A stretch of DNA of 64,000 bases from DUQU01 sp964481475 (GTDB lineage Bacteria; Bacillota_I; Bacilli_A; Acholeplasmatales; UBA5453), in the NCBI GenBank assembly GCA_964481475.1, contig CAYZTG010000003.1, positions 1-64,000 on the forward strand, read 5' to 3'. A model generated the notes under the pieces. That model was given only the letters and a program-made list of their open reading frames with translations. It was not told where the DNA came from and did not search any database. Position 1 is the first letter of the stretch, and every line of letters begins with the position of its first letter. Shown one piece after another: positions 54,867 through 64,000 of the stretch. The position numbers and the translations under genes are program-made.

Positions 54867-55640
54867 ATGACCTTTGAAATGTGGTCACCACTACACTATG
54901 TTTTTATGGCTTCACCATTTATTTTCTTGTTTATTCTTCTAGTTGTTTCAAGAAAACTTAATAACCAACAAAAAAGAATATTAGGAATCGTTTTATCCTT
55001 AATTGCAGTGATCTTATTAGTATTAAGAAATATTGAAATATATTTAGACAGAGGATTTGACGCCGAAATAATACCTTTGCAAATATGTCACTTTGCTAAC
55101 TTTGTCATGTTATTTGCTTTTATCTTTAAAAATAACACTCTCTTTTCTTTATCCTTTTTACTTAACTTACCTGCCGCTTATACCTCAATTATATTCGCTA
55201 ATAGTTTAAGTAACTATCAAACTATTTTAACATTTAGAGGAATGGCTTATTTATTTGGCCACATGATGATTGTTAGTATTGTTTTATGGGCATTCTTTAT
55301 TGGTTTTATTAAAATAGATAAAAAAATATTTGTTAAAACTTTAATTACGATGTTTGCCTTATATCTTATTGCCCACATAGTAAACAACGGCTTAATGTAT
55401 TTAAATTTAACACCAAACTACTTTTATACAAGTATTCCAGAAGGTGGCACACCATTAGAACTTTTTTATAACTGGGGAACAAATTATAATTTTGGTAAAT
55501 TTGTAATTAATCCTGTCTACTTAGGTCTAACTGCTCTTCTTGGCTTGAGTATAGTATTAATATTTTGGGGAATTTATAAACTATTACTCCCTTTAACTAT
55601 TAAAGATAAACAATTAAAAGTAGTCTATTTTCATCGTTAA
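54867..55640 (+). CDS. YwaF/TIGR02206-type membrane protein
   Basis: 257 aa with about seven membrane helices. MWSPLHYVF at the start, IPLQICHFANFVM and the loop YFYTSIPEGGTPLELFYNWG match the uncharacterised YwaF family as I remember it. A GGAGAT site precedes the ATG. Function unknown; it stands alone between a minus-strand gene and a terminator. Confidence 0.75.
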   Translation: MTFEMWSPLHYVFMASPFIFLFILLVVSRKLNNQQKRILGIVLSLIAVILLVLRNIEIYLDRGFDAEIIPLQICHFANFVMLFAFIFKNNTLFSLSFLLNLPAAYTSIIFANSLSNYQTILTFRGMAYLFGHMMIVSIVLWAFFIGFIKIDKKIFVKTLITMFALYLIAHIVNNGLMYLNLTPNYFYTSIPEGGTPLELFYNWGTNYNFGKFVINPVYLGLTALLGLSIVLIFWGIYKLLLPLTIKDKQLKVVYFHR

Positions 55641-55654
55641 TTTTATTTAATTTT

Positions 55655-55680
55655 AAAAACCTCGAAATGAGGTTTTTTTT
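55655..55680. terminator. Terminator shared by the YwaF-like and amidase genes
   Basis: AAAAACCTC-GAAAT-GAGGTTTTT with T tracts on both strands, between the convergent stops at 55640 and 55690. Confidence 0.88.
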
Positions 55681-55689
55681 ATATTCTAG

Positions 55690-57102
55690 TTATTCTTGAA
55701 TAAAATACTTCTCTAAATCTTTTGCAAGTTTAAAAAGAAGTTCTTCATTACCTTTTCTTGCCATAAACATCGACCCCAAAAACATGTTTTTCTCGTTTTT
55801 ATAAAGAGGCAAACTAATCGCTGGTTGCCCAGTTATATTAGCAAGCATAGTATATGGAGTTCTTTTTAAGGCTTCCTCAAATTGGTCCCAAAGAACTTGA
55901 TACTTTTTTTCTTCGTTTTCAATATTTTTCATTTTCTTTAGTAGGTTATCATCTTGATAAACTAAATCAACCTTAGGTGCGGTATATGCGGTAGTTGGGG
56001 TTAAATATAAGTCATACTCTTTATGAAAATCATCTAAAAGTTTAGTTGTTTGATCCCAAAAATTCAAACCGTGAACTAAAGCACTACTTGTTAATGATTT
56101 GCCATATTGATACATTACCCAACTCATTAATTCCATATCATCAATCTTAATTTCTCTTTCTAAAACTTTACTAATATTTTCAAACATTGCATAAGTTTCA
56201 ATACCATTTACCATGAAGTAAGTTTCCATTAACCGCTTACCATCAAAATTAGGAGTTTTATACTCAACAATATGACCTAATTCTTTCAAAAGATTGACCG
56301 TTTTCTCTAAAGCATTTTTTGCATCATTAGAAACTTCTAAGCCCACTGGTGAGTCGAGACTGTAAGCTATTTTGAGTTTTTTGCTAATCTTAGTAGTTTT
56401 CACATATTGAAACGGGGCTTCAATTTGGGTAACTTGCATATTTTCAAACAATGATATAGTATCATCGACAGTTTTCGTTAAAAAAAAGTTGACTGAAGCT
56501 CCTTGCCAACCCCGATATGAATTGGGGCCAACAGGCATACTGCCTCTAGTTGGTTTTAAACCGATAAGACCTCCATAACTAGCAGGAATTCTAATTGATC
56601 CTCCACCATCGCTAGCGGCCACTACTGGAGTATAATTTTCCATCAAAGCACTAGCGCTACCACCACTACTACCACCAGGTGAATATTCTAAATTATTACT
56701 TAGCCTAACTTCCCCAAACAATTTAGAATTACTAATGTTTTTAAAAGCAAACTCTGGTGCAGTAGTTTGTCCAATAATAATAAACCCCAAATCTTGAATC
56801 TTTTTTACAAAGTTATCTGTAATTGGTGCTAAATAGTTTTGAAATAAACAAGATGCACTACTACTATGTTCCCCTTTTAAATCTTGACCAACACTCTTTA
56901 TTAAAATGGGGATTCCTTTATAAACAGTCTTACTAAAATCTGCTTTTGCCTCAATTAGTGCTTTCTCAAAACGGGGATAGACAACCGCATTAACTAAATA
57001 ATTACTCTTATTTATTAACTCTATTGATTTGTTTACTAACTTAGTAGGAGTAACTTCTTTGTTTTCTAATTTCTTTACTATTTCTTTTAAACTCATTTTC
57101 AT
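55690..57102 (-). CDS. Amidase signature family hydrolase
   Basis: 470 aa. The Ser-Ser-Lys triad is visible: Lys in IPILIKSVG, and the Gly/Ser-rich PGGSSGGSASALMENY with DGGGSIRIPASYGGLIGLKPTRG. The C terminus has FLTPTTAYTAP and ITGQPAISLPL. It could be a general amidase; a GatA role is unlikely because gatB and gatC are not adjacent. The substrate is unknown, although an amide-cleaving enzyme fits an amino-acid-fermenting lifestyle. Confidence 0.85.
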   Translation of the reverse strand: MKMSLKEIVKKLENKEVTPTKLVNKSIELINKSNYLVNAVVYPRFEKALIEAKADFSKTVYKGIPILIKSVGQDLKGEHSSSASCLFQNYLAPITDNFVKKIQDLGFIIIGQTTAPEFAFKNISNSKLFGEVRLSNNLEYSPGGSSGGSASALMENYTPVVAASDGGGSIRIPASYGGLIGLKPTRGSMPVGPNSYRGWQGASVNFFLTKTVDDTISLFENMQVTQIEAPFQYVKTTKISKKLKIAYSLDSPVGLEVSNDAKNALEKTVNLLKELGHIVEYKTPNFDGKRLMETYFMVNGIETYAMFENISKVLEREIKIDDMELMSWVMYQYGKSLTSSALVHGLNFWDQTTKLLDDFHKEYDLYLTPTTAYTAPKVDLVYQDDNLLKKMKNIENEEKKYQVLWDQFEEALKRTPYTMLANITGQPAISLPLYKNEKNMFLGSMFMARKGNEELLFKLAKDLEKYFIQE

Positions 57103-57228
57103 CCTCTCCTTTACTAAAATCTTATCACAGATAATCTTAAATAAAAGTATTTTGGATTACCAATGTTATCTTTAAAGATATCAGAAAAAAATAGACAACT
57201 GTCTATTCTTTTATTTAGTTTAAAACTT

Positions 57229-57726
57229 CTATTTGTATGTGGGCACTAAATCAATTGTTCTTTGATAAACAAGGTTTGTAATAAAAGCAATAATAATCCC
57301 AAAGGGAATGATTAGACCAATTCTTAAAAAGAAATTGGCAAAGGCAAATCCTTTACTATAATAAAACCACAACGCTCCTGTATTTGCTAATGAGGAAAAT
57401 AGATAAGTTATCCCAATAACTAAATACCACTTATAACCGTTTGGTTTTTTCATTAGTAAAACCGGCAATGTTCCCCAAGCAATTGAGGAAAAAACAAATC
57501 CTGGCAAATAGCCCCATGGAGATAATAAACCAATTGCTGTATCAGCTACTATCGCAACTAAAAATCCATAATACTTGCCTAACAGTAAGCCTGCTAAAAT
57601 TAAAGGAATACCATAAAATGGTAAATTAAAATTCCCCGGCATCACCATTTCAAATGTGTATCTAAAGACCACACTTAAAGCTGCTAAAATCGCTCCAAAA
57701 GAGATTTTAATAATTTGTTTGTTCAT
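57229..57726 (-). CDS. folT: Folate-family ECF transporter S component
   Basis: 165 aa with six membrane helices and the FolT-like pattern RYTFEMVMPGNFNLPFYGIP and GFLVAIVADTAIGLLSPWG. The THF riboswitch just upstream identifies the substrate as folate. The energising subunits are elsewhere. Confidence 0.85.
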   Translation of the reverse strand: MNKQIIKISFGAILAALSVVFRYTFEMVMPGNFNLPFYGIPLILAGLLLGKYYGFLVAIVADTAIGLLSPWGYLPGFVFSSIAWGTLPVLLMKKPNGYKWYLVIGITYLFSSLANTGALWFYYSKGFAFANFFLRIGLIIPFGIIIAFITNLVYQRTIDLVPTYK

Positions 57727-57768
57727 AAAAAAAGACCTCCTATTACTAGAGATCCACTATATTAAAAA

Positions 57769-57865
57769 ATACAGCGGACGCAAATAAAAGTCGCTACATT
57801 GAAGTATTCGTTTAACTCCGACATCCCATGAGTTAACACTTAACGCTCTTTATTTTACTCTGTAT
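57769..57865 (-). promoter_or_regulatory. Tetrahydrofolate (THF) riboswitch
   Basis: The minus strand reads ATACAG, then AGCGTTAAGTG, CATGGGATGTCGGAG, and GCGTCCGCTGTAT. These match the conserved GCGUUAAGUG, GGGAUGUCG and GCGUCCGC segments of the THF aptamer, and ATACAG/CTGTAT closes P1. A U-rich tract directly after P1 suggests that ligand-stabilised P1 acts as a terminator. Confidence 0.88.
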
Positions 57866-57895
57866 TCTCAATATACCATATTTAAACTGTTAAAA

Positions 57896-58693
57896 CTACT
57901 TATAATAATCCATTTCTAATTTTTCGACTACTTCTAAACCTAACTTAGCAATTAACTCATAAGCTTTCTCAATTGCATAATCGTGTAAATCATTAATATA
58001 ATGAGCATCCGAACTTACGTGGACTTTGGCATTTTCTTCTTTTACAATTTTAAAGAACTCCATTTTCGGATAAAGATATTTACTCTCATCTAAGGTATTA
58101 AGTTTGATTTTAGCTTTTCTAATCCCATTAGCATTAAATTCAATTGGAATATTTAGTTCTTTTGCTTTTATAACTACCGGTCTTAAAGCTTCATACATTT
58201 CATTTGTTGGGTTTTTAATATTATAAAAACATAAATCGGGATGACAAAGAAGATTAAAATAACCAGTTTGTAGTGCTTCAATTAAAGTATCTCGATATAT
58301 AATAATATCTTCTAAACTATCTAATCGATAAACACTTTTATAATTATTATTTTTGACAATATAATGTTGACCTAGAATTAAATAGTTTAAATCTTTTAAG
58401 TATCTTTCATAAATTGGATTATTCGATAAATATTCTATTTCTGCACCTTTAAAAAACTTAAAATTATGTCCTTTTGCATATTCTAAAGCTTCTTCTAACA
58501 TTTCTAAATACAGAGGAAACTCTTCAATTGTCATTCTCGTTGAACCAACAAATTCAGGCATTGGAGCGTGATCGCTCATCCCTATTTCCAAATAATTATG
58601 TTTAATCGCTTCCTTAACATAGTCAATTGGCTTACCTTCTGCATGATTACATAAATATGTGTGCATATGGTAGTTTTTATTGTGTTTGATCAT
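57896..58693 (-). CDS. PHP-domain phosphatase (histidinol-phosphatase HisJ-like)
   Basis: 265 aa. Metal motifs NYHMHTYLCNHAEG, IGMSDHAP, GAEIEYL, LLCHPDLC and VSSDAHYI follow the PHP/HisJ order. No other histidine biosynthesis genes are nearby, so a different phosphomonoester could be the substrate. It overlaps kbl by 4 nt. Confidence 0.8.
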   Translation of the reverse strand: MIKHNKNYHMHTYLCNHAEGKPIDYVKEAIKHNYLEIGMSDHAPMPEFVGSTRMTIEEFPLYLEMLEEALEYAKGHNFKFFKGAEIEYLSNNPIYERYLKDLNYLILGQHYIVKNNNYKSVYRLDSLEDIIIYRDTLIEALQTGYFNLLCHPDLCFYNIKNPTNEMYEALRPVVIKAKELNIPIEFNANGIRKAKIKLNTLDESKYLYPKMEFFKIVKEENAKVHVSSDAHYINDLHDYAIEKAYELIAKLGLEVVEKLEMDYYK

Positions 58694-59859
58694 ATTATCT
58701 TTAATTCTATTGCAGTTTCGTATATTATTTCAACCGCTTCTTTAAGATGATATTTTTCATGCATACTTGAAGGCATTAATCTAAGTCTAGCTGTCCCTTG
58801 TGGAACAGTTGGAAAGACTATTGGAGAAACAAATACGCCCTTTTCTAATAAGGCTTTTGATAAATCAATTGTTTTTGCTTCATCTTTAATAATTAAAGGG
58901 GTAATTGGGGTTTCACTCTTTCCAATATCAAACCCTTTTTCTTTTAATAACTCTTTTAGATAATTAGCATTATCCCATAGCTTCTTAGTTTTAGAATCAT
59001 CTTCTTCTAAAATATTTATTGCCTCAATGATTGCTGCTGCTGCAGCTGGTAAAATAGTTGTTGAAAAAAGTTGTGGTCTTCCGCGATTAAGTAAATACTC
59101 ACGCATATTTTTACTTCCACTAACATATCCCCCAACAACACCAATCGCTTTAGAAAGAGTTCCAATAATAAAATCAACCTCACCATGTAAATCAAAATGA
59201 TCAACAGTTCCTCTTCCATTACTTCCTAAAACTCCACTACCATGAGCATCATCAACGTAAGTTAGACAATGATATTGTTTAGCTAATTTAACTATTTCAT
59301 CTAATTTGGCAATATTACCATCCATTGAAAATACTCCATCAGTAATAATTAAACAAGTGTTGTAGTTAGCTCTATTTTCTTTCAATATATTTTCTAAATC
59401 TTCCATATTACTATGTTTATATATTTTTTTGTCTGCGCGGGAAAGTCTCACTCCATCAATAATAGAAGCATGATTGAGTTCATCGGAAATTATTAAATCT
59501 CCTTTTTCTGTAACAGCTTGAATAACTCCTATATTACACATATAGCCACTTTGGAAAACTAAAGCCGCTTCTTCTTTTTTAAAGTTAGCTAGTCTTCTGT
59601 CTAACTCCTCATGAATTTCCATATTCCCAACAATCGTTCTTACCGCTCCTGCACCAACGCCATATTTATCAGTGGCTTCCTTGAAAGCTTTAATAATTCT
59701 TGGATTATTGGCTAAACCTAAGTAGTTATTTGATGATAAGTTAATAACTTTTTTTCCATCTAAATTAATAATAGCTTCAATTGGGCCATCATTTATTGGT
59801 GGCATTTTAAAGATTTTATTGTCTTTAAGTTCTTGAAGTTTTTTCGTGATTACATCCAT
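58690..59859 (-). CDS. kbl: 2-amino-3-ketobutyrate CoA ligase (glycine C-acetyltransferase)
   Basis: 389 aa from ATG 59859 (GGGGG upstream). It is a PLP enzyme of the alpha-oxoamine synthase family: NLSSNNYLGLANNPRI, FQSGYMCN, DELNHASIIDGVRLSRA, DDAHGSGVLG, and TLSKAIGVVGGYVSG with the PLP lysine. It acts after Tdh to split 2-amino-3-ketobutyrate to glycine and acetyl-CoA. tdh lies directly upstream. Confidence 0.92.
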   Translation of the reverse strand: MDVITKKLQELKDNKIFKMPPINDGPIEAIINLDGKKVINLSSNNYLGLANNPRIIKAFKEATDKYGVGAGAVRTIVGNMEIHEELDRRLANFKKEEAALVFQSGYMCNIGVIQAVTEKGDLIISDELNHASIIDGVRLSRADKKIYKHSNMEDLENILKENRANYNTCLIITDGVFSMDGNIAKLDEIVKLAKQYHCLTYVDDAHGSGVLGSNGRGTVDHFDLHGEVDFIIGTLSKAIGVVGGYVSGSKNMREYLLNRGRPQLFSTTILPAAAAAIIEAINILEEDDSKTKKLWDNANYLKELLKEKGFDIGKSETPITPLIIKDEAKTIDLSKALLEKGVFVSPIVFPTVPQGTARLRLMPSSMHEKYHLKEAVEIIYETAIELKII

Positions 59860-59869
59860 TATTATCCCC

Positions 59870-60898
59870 CTATTCAAATGTTAAGACCACTTTACCACAG
59901 TCTTTGTTTTTCATTATTTCAAACGCTTTATCCATTTCTTCAAACTTTAAATAGTGTGTAACTATTTTATCTAAATGAAGTCTTTTAGCCTCTAAAAAAT
60001 TAGCTATTTGCTGCCAATTTTCATACATCTTTCTTCCAGTTACGCCATACATTGTAATTCCTTTGAAAACTACTTCATTTAAATCTATTTCTGCATCTTT
60101 TGAAAAGACACCTAACAAAGACATCTTTCCTCCTGGTTTAATATATTTAAGTGCTTGATTAAAAGCAACGTCACTTCCCGAAAACTCTAAAACAACATCA
60201 GGTCCACCATTAGTTTCTTCTAAAACTCTTTTAACTACATCCTCATTGATTGCATCAATTACTACATTTGCACCTAAATCTTTAGCAATTTTCATTCTTG
60301 TTTCATTTGTCTCAATCGCAATGATCTTTTTTGCACCACTAGCTTTTAAAATGTCAATTCCCATTAAACCAATTGGACCACAACCAATAACGACTACTTC
60401 TTTCATGACAATATCAAAATGAAGTGTAGTATGGACAGCATTACCAAGTGGCTCTAAAACAGATAAAAGTTTATGATCTAAACCACTTTTATCTACATAT
60501 AAATTAGCTTCAGGCATTTTAATGTATTCTGCGAAAGCTCCATCAATATCAACGCCAATGATTTTGGTGTCTTTACAAATATGACTTTCACCTCTTCTGC
60601 AAAATTCACATACTCCACAGACTATATGTGTTTCACTAGCAACAACATCCCCAACTTTAACTCTAGTAACATTTTTACCAATTTCAATTACTCTACCGGA
60701 AAATTCATGTCCAATTGTTAAAGGCGGATTAATTCTATTTTGCGCCCATTTGTCCCAATTATAAATGTGAACGTCAGTTCCACATAATGAAGCTGATAAT
60801 ACTTTTATTAAAACTTCATTATCTTTAATGTTCTTAGGGACTTCCTTTTCAACTAAATCAAACCCTGGTTTTCTTCCATTTTTTACGTATGCCTTCAT
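59870..60898 (-). CDS. tdh: L-threonine 3-dehydrogenase
   Basis: 342 aa zinc-dependent MDR dehydrogenase. Catalytic zinc site SLCGTDVHIY and GHEFSGRV, structural zinc CGVCEFCRRGESHIC, and NAD site VVIGCGPIGLMGID. With Kbl it degrades threonine to glycine and acetyl-CoA, another amino-acid catabolic route in the window. Confidence 0.93.
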   Translation of the reverse strand: MKAYVKNGRKPGFDLVEKEVPKNIKDNEVLIKVLSASLCGTDVHIYNWDKWAQNRINPPLTIGHEFSGRVIEIGKNVTRVKVGDVVASETHIVCGVCEFCRRGESHICKDTKIIGVDIDGAFAEYIKMPEANLYVDKSGLDHKLLSVLEPLGNAVHTTLHFDIVMKEVVVIGCGPIGLMGIDILKASGAKKIIAIETNETRMKIAKDLGANVVIDAINEDVVKRVLEETNGGPDVVLEFSGSDVAFNQALKYIKPGGKMSLLGVFSKDAEIDLNEVVFKGITMYGVTGRKMYENWQQIANFLEAKRLHLDKIVTHYLKFEEMDKAFEIMKNKDCGKVVLTFE

Positions 60899-60908
60899 TA
60901 TTACTCCT

Positions 60909-61556
60909 TTATTTTATTTCCCAATTAATTGGTGTTATATTATTTTCTTCTAAAATTTTATTTACTTTTTTGAATATATTAGATTGATAAAACCCTTTAT
61001 TAAACGATAAAGGTGAAGGATGTGATGTTTCTAAAACATAGCTTGTGTCATTTAGTATTTTTGACCTAAATCTTTTAGCATAATTCCCTAAAAGTAAATA
61101 CACTACATTATTTTTTGTTTGTAAAAGTTCAAACAAATTATTAATAAATATTTCCCAACCAATATCTTTATGAGACAGAGGATTGTTTTCATTAACAGTC
61201 AAGATAGTGTTTAATAGTAAGACGCCTTGCTTTGCCCAACTTTCTAAATTACCATGGTTTGGCATTTCATATCCGTATTCATAAGTTAGTTCTTTATAAA
61301 TATTCCTTAAACTAGGAGGTATTTTAGTTTCTTTTTTAACAGAAAAGGCTAGACCATGCGCTTGATTTACACCATGATAAGGATCTTGACCAATTAAAAC
61401 AACTTTTAAGTTATTAAAGGTTGTTAAAATGAGGGCGTTAAAAATCTCCTCTTCTTTTGGAAAAACATTATTATTCTTTCTAAAGTCATTAATTCTTTGA
61501 TTAAGCAAATTAAAATAAGGTTTACGCTTTTCCCCATCGATAAACTCTTTAAACAT
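60909..61556 (-). CDS. ung: Uracil-DNA glycosylase
   Basis: 215 aa family 1 enzyme. The catalytic water-activating loop VVLIGQDPYHG, then QAHGLAFSV, PPSLRNIYKEL, WAKQGVLLLNT, and the DNA-intercalation loop ETSHPSPLS are all present. It lies 10 nt upstream of tdh. Confidence 0.95.
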   Translation of the reverse strand: MFKEFIDGEKRKPYFNLLNQRINDFRKNNNVFPKEEEIFNALILTTFNNLKVVLIGQDPYHGVNQAHGLAFSVKKETKIPPSLRNIYKELTYEYGYEMPNHGNLESWAKQGVLLLNTILTVNENNPLSHKDIGWEIFINNLFELLQTKNNVVYLLLGNYAKRFRSKILNDTSYVLETSHPSPLSFNKGFYQSNIFKKVNKILEENNITPINWEIK

Positions 61557-61640
61557 TAATTACCTGCATCATTATTTTACCTCACCTTAATTATACAAAT
61601 CTTAGCCTTAAAAGTAAACCAATAATAAATTTTAGATATA

Positions 61641-61669
61641 AAAAAAGATTGATTATTCATCAATCTTTA
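61641..61669 (-). terminator. Terminator of the GAPDH gene
   Basis: On the minus strand AAAGATTGAT-GAATA-ATCAATCTTTTTTT, a 10-bp stem with a T tract, just past the stop at 61685. Confidence 0.9.
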
Positions 61670-61684
61670 AATATACATATTTAA

Positions 61685-62689
61685 TTAGTTTAAAGAATCT
61701 AAATACTCTAATGTTCTAATTAATTGTGCTGTATATGACATTTCATTGTCATACCAAGCCATAACTTTAACTAATTGTTTGCCATCTGCTTCTAATATTT
61801 GTGTTGTGTTAGCATCAAATACTGATCCTTTTGCTCCAATAATGTCTGCAGATACAATTGGATCTTCTGTGTAAAACATAGTGGCATTAGAAAGTTTCTT
61901 AAACGCTTCATTAACTTCAGCTACAGTTACATTCTTTTTAAGTTCAACTGTTAAGTCTACAATTGATCCAGTTATTGTTGGAACTCTTAATGCTGTTCCA
62001 TCCAATTTACCATTTAAATGAGGTAAAACTAAACCAACTGCTGAAGCTGCACCTGTTGAAGAAGGAATAATTGAATGAGCAGCTGCTCTTCCTCTTCTTG
62101 ATTTATAGCCTTTTTTATGAGGCATATCCATTAATGATTGGTCACTAGTGTATGCATGAATTGTAGTCATAAATCCTTTTACAACTCCAAAGGCATCATC
62201 TAATGTTTTAACCATTGGTGCTAAACAGTTTGTTGTACAGCTAGCTGCTGATACTACATTTTCTGTTCCATCTAAAATGTTGTGATTTACGCCATAAACG
62301 ATAGTCTTTACATTACCTTTTGCAGGCGCACTTATTACTACTTTTTTTGCACCAGCTTCAATGTGCCAACCAGCTTTTACTTCATCAGTAAATAATCCAG
62401 TACATTCAAGTACTAAATCTACACCTAATTTTTTCCATGGTAAGTTTTTTGGGTCTTTTTCAGCTAATATTAAAGCTTCTTTACCATCAACAATTAATTT
62501 ATCTCCAGTAACTTTAATATCTCTGTCAAACTTCCCTTGTGCTGAGTCATACTTTAATAAATATGCTAATTCTTCAGCATTTGATAAGTCATTTAATGCG
62601 ATAACTTCAAACTTATCATTATCATGCATCAAACGATACGCTAAACGGCCGATACGACCAAATCCATTTATTGCTACTTTAATAGCCAT
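61685..62689 (-). CDS. gap: Glyceraldehyde-3-phosphate dehydrogenase
   Basis: 334 aa. The NAD-binding VAINGFGRIGRLAYR, catalytic SAASCTTNCLAP (first Cys), MTTIHAYTSDQ, and WYDNEMSYTAQ are standard. It performs the central glycolytic oxidation. It is a single-gene unit with its own strong promoter and terminator. Confidence 0.97.
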   Translation of the reverse strand: MAIKVAINGFGRIGRLAYRLMHDNDKFEVIALNDLSNAEELAYLLKYDSAQGKFDRDIKVTGDKLIVDGKEALILAEKDPKNLPWKKLGVDLVLECTGLFTDEVKAGWHIEAGAKKVVISAPAKGNVKTIVYGVNHNILDGTENVVSAASCTTNCLAPMVKTLDDAFGVVKGFMTTIHAYTSDQSLMDMPHKKGYKSRRGRAAAHSIIPSSTGAASAVGLVLPHLNGKLDGTALRVPTITGSIVDLTVELKKNVTVAEVNEAFKKLSNATMFYTEDPIVSADIIGAKGSVFDANTTQILEADGKQLVKVMAWYDNEMSYTAQLIRTLEYLDSLN

Positions 62690-62725
62690 AATAAAACCCT
62701 CCTTTGTTTGGTTTAATTCGTCTCA

Positions 62726-62754
62726 ATTTTACCACCTAAAGTAGTTTTTTTCAA
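62726..62754 (-). promoter_or_regulatory. Promoter of the GAPDH gene
   Basis: Minus-strand TTGAAA (62749-62754), 17-nt spacer, TAAAAT (62726-62731). An AAAGGAGG site follows before the ATG. Confidence 0.75.
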
Positions 62755-62796
62755 TTTTTTTACATTATATTACATTACTTTTACTATGTAAACGTT

Positions 62797-63549
62797 TTAT
62801 TTACCAATAAATTTCTCATTAAGTCTCTTGATAAAATTATTATTAGGGTTTTTTAAAAACTTTACTTGCTTTGACGCTAAGCTAATCACAATTTCTTTGA
62901 CATTTTCTTTGCTAATCCATTCTCTATCCGAAGTGATGTCAATATATTGATTCTTTGGTCTAATCTTAATTATTTCCTTGCCTAAAACAACCGGAGTTAG
63001 CATTGGAAAATTAACTGATTCAAAAGGTGCGATTAAACTAAGTTGGATTGCTTCCATATGAGGATTTAAAATGGCCCCACCAATACTTTTATTATATGCC
63101 GTTGATCCGGTTGGCGTTGATAAGCAAATCCCGTTTCCTCTAACGTGCATAAAATAAACATCATTAATAAAAATATCAGCTTCTAATAAGCGGTGTTGGT
63201 CAGTAATTGTTATTTCATTTAAAGCGTAAACTTCTTCTCTTTCAATTTGGTACTTCAAAAGATGATATTCATTTATCTTAAGATCATTTAAAACTTCAAT
63301 TATTTTATCTAATTGACTAGGAAGAAATTCCGTATAAAATCCTAAATTTCCTGTGTGAATTGTAATAAAGATTACTTCATCAACAATTCTTAAATACTTT
63401 CTAACTGCATCTAAAACAGTTCCATCCCCACCAATTGTAAAAACATAGTCAGGTTGATCATTATCTTCTTTTCCTTTTAGTTTACTTATTATCTCTTCTT
63501 TTATTATTTTAGAACTCTTTTCATCTTTACAAACAAATGCATATTTCAT
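62797..63549 (-). CDS. nadK: NAD kinase
   Basis: 250 aa from ATG 63549, chosen because AGGTGAT precedes it; the GTG at 63558 overlaps that site. FTIGGDGTVLDAVRK (GGDG motif), GFYTEF, NEITITD and STPTGSTAYNKSIGGAIL are NadK signatures. It makes NADP. The divergent CYTH gene beside it recalls the yjbK-yjbN neighbourhood of Bacillus. Confidence 0.93.
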   Translation of the reverse strand: MKYAFVCKDEKSSKIIKEEIISKLKGKEDNDQPDYVFTIGGDGTVLDAVRKYLRIVDEVIFITIHTGNLGFYTEFLPSQLDKIIEVLNDLKINEYHLLKYQIEREEVYALNEITITDQHRLLEADIFINDVYFMHVRGNGICLSTPTGSTAYNKSIGGAILNPHMEAIQLSLIAPFESVNFPMLTPVVLGKEIIKIRPKNQYIDITSDREWISKENVKEIVISLASKQVKFLKNPNNNFIKRLNEKFIGK

Positions 63550-63619
63550 CACAATCACCTATGATAAATATAACACATATTTTAAAAATATGTTAATATA
63601 AATAAAGGGGGAGATAGAA

Positions 63620-64000
63620 GTGGAAATAATAGAAATTGAATTCAAAAATCCTGTTTCTGAAAAAACATACACTAAACTATTAAAAGAATATAGTTTAGAA
63701 AATAATGTTTTCTTACAAACTAACTACTACTTTGATTCTAAAGAGTTTACTCTAGAGAAAAAACATATTGTCTTAAGAATTAGACTTAGAGCTAATAAAT
63801 ACAAAGTAACGTTAAAAAGAGGAACTTTGCAGGGGGCAATCGAAGAGCATGTATTAATCTCTGAGGCTAAGGCTTTAGATATGATTAAAAATGGTTTTAA
63901 TTTAAAAGAGTTTTTTGATGATGATTTGGAAGTTTCCTTCATAGGAAAACTTGATAATCACCGGGTATCAATGCCCTATCGTGATGGAGAACTTTTTTTA
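63620..64000 (+). CDS. CYTH-domain protein, YjbK-like (partial)
   Basis: GTG start at 63620 after GGGGGAG; the frame is open for 127 codons to the window edge. The N terminus IIEIEFK is the CYTH EIExK-type motif, followed by LQTNYYFDSKEFTL, LRIRLR and KVTLKRG, the metal-triphosphate-binding strands. Relatives hydrolyse inorganic or organic triphosphates; the exact substrate is unknown. Confidence 0.85.
   Translation, partial: MEIIEIEFKNPVSEKTYTKLLKEYSLENNVFLQTNYYFDSKEFTLEKKHIVLRIRLRANKYKVTLKRGTLQGAIEEHVLISEAKALDMIKNGFNLKEFFDDDLEVSFIGKLDNHRVSMPYRDGELFL

Overview
The window is AT-rich DNA from a low-GC Gram-positive lineage. Standard-code TGA stops, strong AAGGAGG ribosome-binding sites, many SxxC/GC-type lipoproteins, Firmicutes-style ribosomal/isoprenoid clusters and the start of a 16S rRNA gene (positions 1 to about 49, minus strand) point to Bacillota or the neighbouring Mollicutes-like orders that keep UGA as a stop (Izemoplasmatales, Acholeplasmatales, Haloplasmatales or Erysipelotrichia). 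I cannot name the species. A run of 100 N at 10888-10987 shows that this is a draft scaffold.

Layout. 1-0.54 kb: 5' end of 16S rRNA with tandem rrn promoters. 0.54-14 kb: surface lipoproteins, namely a duplicated C39-like peptidase, two giant modular proteins, and an M14 carboxypeptidase with a beta-helix tail. 14.2-40.6 kb: a glutamate-centred accessory region. A plus-strand class I hydratase pair (probable mesaconase) faces a minus-strand run of about 25 kb, read from 40621 down to 15686. In order it encodes a lipoprotein gamma-glutamyltranspeptidase, a TRAP-type permease with a 54-aa membrane protein, two AspA/M14-like surface hydrolases, two paralogous small lipoproteins, a giant lipoprotein, glutamate racemase, PgsB-PgsC-PgsW (poly-gamma-glutamate system), a response regulator and histidine kinase, glutamate mutase (GlmS, MutL, GlmE), methylaspartate ammonia-lyase and citramalate/citrate-lyase-type CitD-CitE-CitF-CitXG. 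40.9-42.2 kb: PadR regulator plus a HAAS-type membrane protein. 42.3-47.1 kb: cobalamin adenosyltransferase, RseP, Dxr, CdsA, UppS. 47.5-50.7 kb: Frr, PyrH, Tsf, RpsB. 50.9-52.05 kb: a cobalamin-riboswitch-controlled DUF4430 lipoprotein and ECF S component. 52.1-64 kb: Dut, XerC, TrmFO, a YwaF-like membrane protein, amidase, a THF-riboswitch-controlled folate S component, a PHP phosphatase, Kbl, Tdh, Ung, GAPDH, NadK and the start of a CYTH protein.

How it fits together (inference). Surface GGT and metallohydrolases would release glutamate from gamma-glutamyl material, possibly poly-gamma-glutamate. The permease would import it and MurI would convert D- to L-glutamate. The B12-dependent methylaspartate pathway would ferment it to acetate, pyruvate and ammonia. 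The riboswitch-controlled cobalamin uptake genes and the adenosyltransferase would supply AdoCbl. Four promoter regions (542, 6453, 13978 and 40621 genes) carry TGTAAA-type repeats at 11-bp spacing resembling Pho boxes, and an OmpR/PhoB-type two-component system is encoded inside the long operon, so a shared regulon is a testable idea. As assembled, glmE is broken by a frameshift.
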